Assembly (NCBI GenBank): GCA_004009845.1
Contig: RMBW01000025.1
Coordinates: forward strand, 1-64,000
Reading direction: 5' to 3'
Source of the DNA: Davidsoniella eucalypti
Lineage: Eukaryota > Ascomycota > Sordariomycetes > Microascales > Ceratocystidaceae
DNA: 64,000 nt
Part shown: positions 12,301 to 20,944 of the stretch, in pieces
How positions within the stretch are numbered: position 1 is the first letter of the stretch
Layout of the letters: each line of letters starts with the position of its first letter
Translations under genes and position numbers: made by a program
Notes under the pieces: model-generated
Databases searched by the model: none
The model's input: only the letters and a program-made list of their open reading frames with translations
Told to the model about the DNA's origin: nothing

Positions 12301-12744
12301 AATCAAGAATTACTTGATTCTATATTTTGGATAGCAACATACGGCCGTTTCCACCAAGAGAACAAGCCGTATTCTCATCGCCTAGTTTCCCTTTAATGAA
12401 TGATATCCGACACATGACAACAATCATCACAAATCGAAAAAATATACCTTCACTTAGCATAGACACCCATCATGTTGGATTGGCCGTACCGAGTTAAAGC
12501 GAACAAGACAAGTATTTACTATTTTTTTTGTTATCTGTGTCTTCATATTGGGAAGGGCCATCTTGACCTTGAGCTGCACAACAAACCTACGGTTAGGACA
12601 AGATTGTACTGTCTTCAATATGATATGATTCAACTATCATACAAATCCCAAGGCATACTAGAGATACTTCCACTCATCCCCAAACCGACTTATACCCCGA
12701 TTCTAGTACACCAAAGAGGAACCCCAAAAGCTTTCGATGCAATC
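12301..12744. other. Convergent intergenic region, nothing recognised
   Basis: A 444-base gap between the 3' ends of the 113-residue protein gene and the TMEM205-like gene. It should hold both 3' UTRs. An open frame across 12472-12804 on the plus strand overlaps the end of the opposite gene and looks like chance. Confidence 0.4.
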
Positions 12745-13355
12745 TTAACGGATACGACGAGCGATGTCAAAACCGTAAGCAACAGTAGCAAGGAAAGTGC
12801 TTAAGTTCAAAACAGAAGAGATACCATGCAACTTTCCAAAGCGCTGGTTAAGAGCCGTCATTTCAGCCGAATGAGGAGCGGGATCATAACTACGCTTTCC
12901 ATCTTTCTTTTCTATATGATTATCAGTATCAAGTTTCCATAGACGAAAAAAAAACCTCTGAATAGACATTACGTACCTTGATCCCGACGATCCCGCATAC
13001 ATTGAGTAGTCAAAGGTTCGAGCACAAGCAAGTTGGCAGCACCACTAGTGAACATGATCAAGAGAGGGGTCATAGCTGTCCAACGGTTGGAAGCATGGAA
13101 TAATCCTGGGAGACTTCCAGGAATTCCACGAAACTTAGCGGCAGGATAGCTAACGGCGAGGAATAGAGAGATGAAGGTTTGCATAGAAAAATAGATTGGG
13201 AACAGTTTACCCTGAACAGCAGCAAAATCAGGGCGTTCTAGGGTTTTGAACATGACAATGCCATTGATGAAGCTATGGAAAAAGGATGTTCCTAGTAAAG
13301 TCCCGTAAGAAATTATATGATACGGGACTGCTGAAAAGAAGATTGATCCTGTCAT
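12745..13355 (-). CDS. TMEM205-like (DUF4149) membrane protein
   Basis: Two exons on the minus strand, 13355-12977 and 12911-12745, giving 181 residues. Visible features are a hydrophobic start with HIISYGTLLGTSFFHSFINGI, the family block PDFAAVQGKLFPIYF, a second membrane segment around QTFISLFLAVSY, a third around TPLLIMFTSGAANLLVLEPL, and a final segment near the C-terminus (VLNLSTFLATVAYGFDIA). Four membrane spans and this block order match the DUF4149/TMEM205-like family. The family role is unclear; human TMEM205 is linked to drug resistance and secretory traffic, which says little about the fungal protein. The ATG chosen is the one directly before the first conserved segment; the frame extends 30 codons further without a start. 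Divergent from PAM18. Confidence 0.85.
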
Positions 13356-13678
13356 GTTGGGCGGCTGTATATCGGGGGGTTTTTCTTTTTGCAGATTATT
13401 GAAGTATAAAGATATAATTGATACGGGACGCCGGGAAATTATCACGGGAATGATACTTTCTAGTGGGTAGATTTATCTGATCATTCATATACAAGATGTG
13501 GCGTTCCTATAGACAAGATGTGGCTGAGTGTGGCGAAAATAAATGGCAGCCGTTTTTTCGATGACGATATATTTTTCAGTTGCAAAAACAACGTCGCAAT
13601 CACTAGAATTCTGAGCGTCTTTTAGCTACGCTAATCTTCCTCTCAACAGACCAACCTGTATTATAATATATAATAAAA
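13356..13678. promoter_or_regulatory. Divergent promoter region, TMEM205-like / PAM18
   Basis: A 323-base gap between divergent genes. Two near-copies of a short segment containing ACAAGATGTGGC lie at 13491-13525. No clear TATA box is seen. Confidence 0.4.
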
Positions 13679-14169
13679 ATGGCTAGTGCTCTTGCTATTG
13701 GTACGGGTATTGCTGTTGCCGCCTTCTTTGTAAGTTAACAACTTAGACTAATCAATACACCTTACATCCGGATATCAACTGCCCAAAAAAACTCTTTAAA
13801 CTTGACAGCTAACACACAAATCTTGATGTATATAGGGGCGTGCTGGTTTGGTAGCGTGGCGTAGATCTCGCGGTGGTGTTGGTGCGCTTGGGAGGGCATT
13901 CTACAAGGGCGGTTTTGAGCCCAAGATGACCAAGCGGGAAGCATCTTTGATTCTTTCTCTCAAGTATGACAATCCCAATGTCGAAGATTGCTCGATGACT
14001 CGGCATCATACTAACAGTTCTTTGCTACAGTGAGCGCGCAATCACCAAGGATAAGATTCGCAAAGCCCACCGTACGATGATGTTGCTCAACCATCCCGAT
14101 CGTGGTGGCAGCCCGTATCTGGCTACCAAGGTCAATGAAGCCAAGGAGCTTCTGGAGAAAACATCATGA
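13679..14169 (+). CDS. PAM18: PAM18/TIM14, J-protein of the mitochondrial import motor
   Basis: Three exons: 13679-13729, 13836-13963 and 14031-14169, giving 105 residues, the usual length for fungal Pam18. Residues 1-20 are a short hydrophobic anchor; then comes the conserved GRAGLVAWRR and FYKGGFEPKMTKREA. The C-terminal J domain keeps the HPD signature (LLNHPDRGGSPYLATK) needed to stimulate Hsp70 ATPase. Pam18 sits in the inner mitochondrial membrane with Pam16 and drives matrix Hsp70 cycles at the TIM23 channel. The codon split across the second intron (AA|T, Asn) restores the conserved Leu-Asn-Glu-Arg. The start follows an AT-rich leader. No oddities. Confidence 0.96.
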
Positions 14170-14391
14170 GCGATGGTCTGTTCATGAGATATGTTTTAAG
14201 CGATGAATCACGCTGTGTTGAGGCTACCATATCATGTGCATCCATTACCGGCACATGATCATTAGTCCATCAAACTGGTTAACAAGATTGTTCGTTCTAT
14301 TTTTGTACATCACTATCATGATCAGTTAATCACTAGGCGTAGGTATCTGTTTGTAATTTTCTAGGGGAGTCATTGTACGAATATCAAAGAC

Positions 14392-14837
14392 GTTTCAACC
14401 AATTCACACAAATCTAGACTCATATGTGAAGTGAATGCTACTATGATATGTGTTGATGATATTTCATAATAGTCAGTGTTTTCATTTCGTCTTTGTTGAC
14501 ACTATACAACACAAGGCAACAACTACCTTAAATGCATTGTTTATGTTTATTTGAGTTTCTGTGTAGTTGCCTAATAGATTCCATGTTGTTTTGTACGAAG
14601 ATGGTACTTATAAACAAGTTTCAGCCAATTCACACAAATCTAGACTCATATGTAAAGTGAATACTACTATGATATGTGTTGATGATATTTCATAATAGTC
14701 AGTGTTTTCATTTCGTCTTTGTTGACATTATACAACATAAGGCAGCAACTACCTTAAATGCATTGTTTATGTTTATTTGCGTTTCTGTGTAGTTGCCTAA
14801 TAGATTCCATGTTGTTTTGAAGATGGTCCTTATAAAT
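14392..14837. repeat. Tandem duplication, two copies of about 226 bases
   Basis: Copy 1 runs 14392-14617 and copy 2 runs 14618 to about 14837. They begin alike with GTTTCAxCCAATTCACAC and end alike with ATGGTxCTTATAAA. I see about eight base differences, mainly transitions, and one four-base deletion in copy 2. No open frame runs through it. The copies are adjacent with no spacer, so this is a simple tandem duplication and not a transposed element. Confidence 0.93.
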
Positions 14838-14838
14838 A
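14831..14838 (+). promoter_or_regulatory. Probable TATA box of the Gfd2-like gene
   Basis: TATAAATA lies about 112 bases before the ATG, followed by a GC-rich stretch and a CT-rich leader. The matching site in the first duplicated copy reads TATAAACA, a weaker match. Confidence 0.5.
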
Positions 14839-14949
14839 GCGAGCCAGAGGCCCGCACTCTTAATTTCTTACTTCTACCTAAACATTGTCGATCACCCCAT
14901 TTTTTTCGTTGATAAACTCACCATCACCACCAAGGATTCCCTTAACACA

Positions 14950-15763
14950 ATGACAAGAACTCAGAACCAAGCCCGGGTTCGTCGCGAGCGTGCTCGGGAT
15001 CAGCGCTTTGAATCGCTCGAAAAGGTTGAGCATTGCTTGGGCCTCTCGGACTCCGGTTTGCAGTTCCCAGATGGCTGTCCCGTTCTAGTCGCTCTTGACT
15101 TCGAGGCTTGGGAGAGAGACCAAAACACCGTCACCGAGATTGGAATTTCCATTCTCGATCCCTTGCTCATTCATGGTGTCGACCCTGGTGACCGTGGTGT
15201 CGAGTGGTGGGACTACATCGATTGTTACCACTTCCGCATCCACGAAGTTTCCGATCTCGTCAACTGCCAATACGTTGATGGCTGCCCCGACAGATTCAAT
15301 TTCGGGTGAGTATTCATCAATTCATATACGAACCATCCTTCATTCAACTAATATTTTATCTTCATTAAGGGATTCTTCGTTGATCAGCACGTTGAATAAA
15401 GCATCGGTCGTCAAAAATATGATCATCAATGCTCTGGGGCCCATGAAGCGGCCTCTATACATTGTCGGCCACGGAGTTCACAACGATATCAGAACTCTTG
15501 AGGGGATGTTCGTCGACCCATGGGCGCTGACCAACGACGTCCACCCAGTCGACAGCCAAACGCTGTTCCTCTGTCTACACGAGGGTACCCAAGGTTACTC
15601 TTTATCTACTACGCTGCACAATCTGGGTATCGGGTATGATAACCTTCACAATGCTGGCAACGATGCCATGTACAGCTTGAGGGCTTTACTCGCCATTGCG
15701 GTCACCCACAAATACGAATATGCGGACGCGATCCGATTTGCTCCTGTTCTCCCCTGGAACTAG
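14950..15763 (+). CDS. Gfd2/YDR514C-like protein, predicted DEDDh-type nuclease fold
   Basis: Two exons, 14950-15305 and 15370-15763, giving 249 residues. The split glycine codon (GG|G) joins the frame. Candidate catalytic motifs of an RNase H-like 3'-5' exonuclease are all present: ALDFEAWERD (Asp and Glu of motif I, near residue 50), VGHGVHNDIRTL (motif II Asp) and LHNAGNDAMYSLRALL (His and Asp of motif III). Together they match the Gfd2/YDR514C-like C-terminal domain common in fungi. Yeast Gfd2 is a multicopy suppressor of a dbp5 mutant and is linked to mRNA export; enzymatic activity is not established for most members. The N-terminus is short and basic with no targeting signal. The promoter has been duplicated. 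Family call is good; substrate unknown. Confidence 0.82.
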
Positions 15764-15820
15764 TAGACACGAATTGTTTACTGTATGTGGAGATGACAAC
15801 AGGACGTATGAACTATCTAT

Positions 15821-15880
15821 TATCAGATCAAAAGACGGATTATCAGATCAACAGACGGATTGTCAGATTAACAGACGGCT
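15821..15880. repeat. Minisatellite, three copies of a 20-base unit
   Basis: Three head-to-tail copies of a unit reading TATCAGATCAACAGACGGAT with a few changes in copies 1 and 3. It lies in the 207-base convergent gap between the Gfd2-like gene and Ku80, probably inside a 3' UTR. Confidence 0.9.
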
Positions 15881-15970
15881 ACACTTTAGTTAATGTATAT
15901 TCATAATGTAACTCTATCTATCCCATGTGCCATTTCTAGTAGTGATAGTGTACTAAACTAGAGTCTTTCA

Positions 15971-18417
15971 TTATTTGAGATTGTAGAACTGTTTGTCGCC
16001 GTTAGTTTTAGACTTCGATCGAAATAGGCCTTAATGGGTGGAAGAACTTACCTCAGCAGCCTCCTGGACGGATACAGACGATGAGCTACATTGATCGGAA
16101 CGAATCAAGCCAAGTTTTGCTTTCTTGATGATTTTGAACCAGAGATCTCTCCTATCACCGCCAAGTTCATCAGATACGATGCGTGACTTGAGACTTTGGA
16201 GAAAGTCGTTATAAAAGCTCGGTTTATCAAGACTAATCATCTCCTCGCGCATTGTTCCGAGGTATTCGATGATTATATCGTGGTTAACACCTCCAAAATC
16301 ATCGCGGATGTTTATTTCAATGATAGTACCCATTTGTTGTACGGCAGTGCTGATTTCCGAATCCTTGCCAGACGCATTGACCATCTGTTTGAAATCCGGG
16401 ACTGCGTTCTCTTGGGAAACGCACTTCTTCTTAGAGGAGAGTAGGATACTGTCGATATCGAGTCCGGAGAGTGGGTTAACGACTTCACGTTTACTCTTGA
16501 CTTCTGGAGGTACATGTTTGACTTTGGCGACTTTGATGAGAGTTTTGATCTCGGCGCTTGCCTTGGAAATAAGCTCATCGAGGGGCTCAGAGAACTTAAT
16601 CAAATTAGGAGGGATCTGGGGGATAGGTTGTTCGGGAAAGACCGCGCGATTCTGTATCGCAGATTTGACACGGTGAATCAACGGGTTGAAATTGTCATCG
16701 ATGGAGATATACTCTGTCGGATTTCTAAAAGCATGTTAGTGAAGGCTCAATTCACACCTCTTTGGTAACAGACTTGTTTATCTTACCCATCTTCATCACG
16801 CCCGAAATCAGAGATATCCATCGAGTCGACGAAATTGCTCATGGCATTATCCAAGTCATCGTTAGGCAAAAGCTGATGTTTAGTTAACTTGTCGCCGGTA
16901 GCCGTGATGACCTGGTCAAGCGGCGGGAATTGATATCTCCGCAAATCTTCGGCAAATGGTAGCGGTGTGTCATACAAGCACTGTTCCTCGACATCGGGAA
17001 CAAGAAGAAGTAGCTGAGGCTCCTTTCCGTCTTTGGCAATATACCGTGCAACGGCATATGCGCCGCAACTGTCCATTGCCGATAGAAGAGCCGAGAATGT
17101 TATGATGGAATTAGCCTCACTTCGCCTAGCATATGTAACACAGGCCTCGCCCATTTGGAAGACCCCCGGGTGCTATATATCTGGCAGTTAGCAGTTATCC
17201 AAAAGAGATCGTTGGTAGCGTACCCGACTTACATCATCGCTCTTGATAAAGCCTAAAATGGAGAATGACTTGTTGGTCTCCAGAAATATGACGTTCTCGT
17301 TGGTTTTATCCATGGGAACAACTGTACGACCGTATTCATATCCCTTGGCGAGTTCATCAAATATGACGTCCTTCGTGCCGCCCGGTGCACTTGGATCGTC
17401 AACTACATAAGTTCGTGCCATTTTGACTTCAACGAAGTCAGCATCAGCCATTTTGACGTCCTCGTCATGCTTTAACCCTTTTTCATCGTCTGGTCGCACT
17501 ATGACGGTAGATGCTGGAATGGGGTTAGCGATTTTAGTCCGGAAATACCGCTCTACTCCTATCAGCAAGTTGTTCGGGGCAGCTTCAATCACGGCATTTC
17601 CTGGCGTTCCCAACCCGAGGAAGCCGTCATAGGTTTTGAACGGGCGAACTGATTTCACATTTGGTATGTCAAGTTCGTTAATGGCTACAGCCACATTAGC
17701 ACATTCTCCGCCGGATTGTCTCGCCAACTCCGCAAGGGTTGCTTCGTTCTTAGCCTATAACACGTACATCAGCTAGAAGTTCACTTCAACTATAATTGTT
17801 TCGAGGGTCTTATACCTTGATGTAACTCTTGTCTTCCTCCTTGAATCCAACGCTAGGATCATCAAAGTCAACACCACTATTTTTGGTTAGCACTATTATA
17901 TTGCGTCAAGCGATAGTAGATTTACTTACAGCACAATGAGACGAATTCCATGGTCGGTGATTTGCTTCGTGAGTGAATCCATATCACTGTCGTCTATCGG
18001 GCCATGGCCATCTGTGAGCAATATGATGTTCCGTTTGTACTTGAGTTTCCGAGTGAATTGTATAGTCATATTCGTCGCGATGATAAGAGCGGATACGGCA
18101 TCACCCATAGTTTCCTGCGATGGCTTGACAATCTCCCTTAGTTCTCGTAGGTTGTCCATAGTACATGGCCCGAGCTGCTGGACAACTTGAATATGGTGGT
18201 AGGATTCATCTTGTAGCATGATATTGTCAGTAGCATTGGCTCGCAGGAGGATGACACCGACATTTACGGTTTTGCGGTTTAAGGAAATGAGGTGGGATAT
18301 CTTGTCCCATACAAAGCGCATTCCCCAATCTAGATTGGTCTCATCACGGCCCCGATCTTTGTTAGCCATGGTATGGCCAACGTCGATGACGAAGGTCCAT
18401 GTTTCTTTGTCGGCCAT
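15971..18417 (-). CDS. KU80: Ku80, DNA end-binding subunit (non-homologous end joining)
   Basis: Six exons on the minus strand: 18417-17930, 17876-17816, 17754-17233, 17172-16787, 16724-16052 and 15988-15971, giving 715 residues. The N-terminal vWA domain starts WTFVIDVGHTM and includes LTDGHGPID; the Ku core carries the signature GRTVVPMDKTNENVIFLE; the helical C-terminal domain ends with LWFKIIKKAKLGLI. With Ku70 it rings broken DNA ends, recruits ligase IV and protects telomeres. The last exon has only 18 bases, encoding FYNLK and the stop; it joins EAAE to make the EEAxEFY-like end usual in fungal Ku80. Without this splice the frame would end in VSSSTH, so an annotation by open frame alone would be wrong. 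A branch site ACTAACG sits just before the last acceptor. Divergent from RLP24. Confidence 0.94.
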
Positions 18418-18875
18418 TTGAGGAAACTTCCAGTGCGGTCTTGGAATATAACGGAGAATTGATGATCTTGGGTTGTTTGATTCTTCAAAAAACAGACGCG
18501 GTTGAATCTTTTCGCGTGGACATACACAGTTCTAAATCCATTGAAACTAGCACTTCTTATAAGGAATCGATAAAACTAGCTGTAGGCAGCAGGTAAGGGC
18601 GCATTTTAGTGAGCCAAGGTAGTTAACATATCAAAACCCATCAGACCCACTTTAGTGGCACCGCTTAAGAGCTCCTGTTGTTCGCACCCCACCACATAAC
18701 ACGTTATTGGTCTAATCTGTCTTGTCTGTCTTGACGGAATTGCAAGGTATTTTTTTTCTTATCGATAAGTTCGAAATACCGGTAAAAAAAATCTTGTCTC
18801 CATCGATCAGTTCTATGTCGAATTCAACTTCACCAACCAAAACCCTCGGTCGCCGTTCAACCAGCCACATTCATC
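18418..18875. promoter_or_regulatory. Divergent promoter region, Ku80 / RLP24
   Basis: A 458-base gap with the promoters of both genes. It contains the imperfect inverted pair TTATCGATAAG near 18760 and CATCGATC near 18802, and A/T runs, but no clear TATA box. Confidence 0.4.
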
Positions 18876-19741
18876 ATGAGGTATGCTACCCCCTCTACTA
18901 GCCTCCTGTCGGAGGCTTCGTTAAATAGATCATTAGAGTACTAACTTAATGCGCCAACAGAATCGAAACCTGCTACTTCTGCTCCAGACCGGCGTACCCT
19001 AGCAAGGGTATCACCTTCGTTCGCAACGATGCGAAGGTCTTCCGTTTCTGCCGTAGCAAGTGCCACAAGAACGTGAGTTCGCTTTTAATCCTATATACCT
19101 ACCTCATCAATATTCCTATAGCGACGATCGAGAACTATGGAAGATCGTATCGATGAAGCGAAACACAGTACACCACCAACATCTACATGTGATACTAATC
19201 ATCATCTGGTCTATAGTTCAAGATGAAGCGTAACCCTCGCAAGTTGAAGTGGACTAAGTCATTCCGCAAGGCCGCCGGCAAAGAGTTGACTGTCGACAGC
19301 ACTCTCCAGTTCGCCGCCCGCCGCAACGTCCCCGTTCGCTACGACCGCGACCTCATGGCCAAGACCGTCAAGGCCATGGAGCGCATCGCCGAGATCCGCG
19401 CCCGCCGCGAGCGGAGATATTACAAGCAGCGTATGGCCAGCAACAAGGCACGCGACCTTGCTCTGGCGCGCGAGTTGGTGGCCAAGAACGAGCACCTACT
19501 ACCCCGCCTCCGCGGTTCCGAGAAGCGCCGTTTGGCCGAGGCTGGTCTTACCGAAGAGGAAATCGCACAGATCGAACCCGAAGCTCAAAAGTCAAAGGTC
19601 TGGGGCAAGGAACTTCGCCGCAAGGCAAAACTCGTCCAGACTGCGGATGGAGATGTCGAAGAGGTTGTCGAGGACGAGGCTGGAGATGGTTGGGACGACG
19701 AGGACGAGAACGACGAGGAAGATGTCGAGATGGACGAGTAA
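18876..19741 (+). CDS. RLP24: RLP24, 60S ribosome biogenesis factor (eL24 paralogue)
   Basis: Three exons: 18876-18880 (ATGAG only), 18961-19072 and 19217-19741, giving 213 residues. The start MRIETCYFCSRPAYPSKGI and the zinc ribbon (CxxC at CYFC, CxxxC at CRSKC) are the hallmark of the L24e family. The following MKRNPRKLKWTKSFRKAAGKE and the long helical, then acidic C-terminus (DEDENDEEDVEMDE) identify Rlp24 over the ribosomal protein eL24. Rlp24 joins pre-60S particles in the nucleolus, recruits the AAA-ATPase Drg1/Afg2 in the cytoplasm and is then replaced by eL24. The five-base first exon splits the second codon; the acceptor after GCGCCAACAG restores it as Arg. Codon use is strongly C-ending, consistent with high expression. 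Confidence 0.96.
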
Positions 19742-20276
19742 AGAAGCAACAGAACAAACCGATCGACCCTCTCATCTTTTCCCACCTCGATCAACCTTCA
19801 AAAAATGTCAACGGCGTGGGACGACTTCTTTTCCTCTACTATATCAACAACAAGAGCGAGAGACGACACTGTCAACTTCGCCTACGACATATCAAAAAGT
19901 TGGGGCCATTGTGCCTTTTCTGTTGGGTCTTGTTTCTTATTTTTCTTTCCGTTCAGGCATGGCGTTTCTGGGGGTTGGTTCCGATCATCTTGATCATTAT
20001 CATCATCAAATTCATGGGCTCTCCGTCCTATCCAAAGCAATTCACTGCATACCAATTAGGTATATGTCTTGCTAGATGTGTAGAGCCATTGTTACTTCGT
20101 TGTTTTTGGTCACACGTCTCTCCGTCTATATGTTTATAGATTCATATTGTCAAGTTGAGGTTTTAGCAGATTCTAATATACCAAGCATATACAAATATAT
20201 TTGTTCTCATCGTTCAAAATTCTGTCTGCTCTTTACTTTGATTCCAGGCGAGATACCTCTCTGTATCTTTGTGTTA
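19742..20276. other. Convergent intergenic region, 3' UTRs
   Basis: A 535-base gap between RLP24 and the DUF3602 gene. Frames on the plus strand here are not protein-like. It is T-rich with TGTATATG-type runs at 20105-20215 that may serve in 3' end formation. Confidence 0.4.
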
Positions 20277-20944
20277 CTAACCAGAGTAAGTTTTTGCTGG
20301 CGGCGTAAGGCCCTCGTTGACTATCTCAACTGAGTGGGCATCGATGATAGCCATGGCTTCCTTTCTGGCAGCCTCGGCCTTGGCCTCGGCACGTTTAGCG
20401 GCCTCCGGGTTCCAGTTGCCGGCGCCACCGCGACCGGACCAGCCTGCTCTACTTTGACTCGAGGAAGTAACTTCAGAACATATGGCTTCTTCGAGTCTTT
20501 GAAGCTCGCTGATGCTAGGCGTAGCAGATGGACCAGCAAAGTTTCCAGCACCGCCTCGGCCACCGCTCACATAGCGAGGTACGGGATCCTTCTTTTCGAG
20601 TGTTGCAGAAGGAGCATTCTCTGGCTACACGCATGACATGACAGTGAAAACAATCGGATGTGCTTTGTTAGTTACAATCGCACGAAAACTAGACTCGTTG
20701 ATAAACAAAAAGAAACATGATTTTATGACTTGGCAAGCGCTTATGACCATATCCAACTGGATAGTGGTGGTACAAAGTCTATAGATAGCAGGGGCTTCGT
20801 GGATGTAGGCAGTAAATGCTGCTGCTCTTGTTGTCTCCAGTGAAACTAAGAAAAACTAACCTTGGGGAGATCTTGGGCATACTCATGGCTTTTGAGGTTG
20901 CCTACACCACCACGGCCGACGTGCGAGATTCGATAGGGATCCAT
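20277..20944 (-). CDS. DUF3602 protein with GRGGxGN repeats (Par32-like)
   Basis: Two exons on the minus strand, 20944-20861 and 20624-20277, giving 143 residues. The glycine-rich repeat GRGGxGN occurs three times: HVGRGGVGN (near residue 10), SGGRGGAGNF (near 50) and SGRGGAGNWNP (near 95). This is the defining signature of DUF3602. The C-terminal part is a charged helix (AAKRAEAKAEAARKEAMA). Yeast Par32, the best-known member, is phosphorylated on rapamycin treatment and restrains ammonium transporters under TORC1/Npr1 control; whether this protein does the same is an inference. The intron is 236 bases long. The start MDPYRISHVGRGG matches the usual family beginning. Located at the edge of a long gene-poor stretch. 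Confidence 0.87.

Larger units (their letters stand above)
14170..14949. promoter_or_regulatory. Intergenic region with a duplicated promoter segment
   Basis: A 780-base gap between PAM18 and the Gfd2-like gene. It is filled mostly by a head-to-tail duplication (14392-14837, described separately). The second copy ends in TATAAATA at 14831-14838, about 110 bases before the next start codon, which fits a TATA box. Confidence 0.55.
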
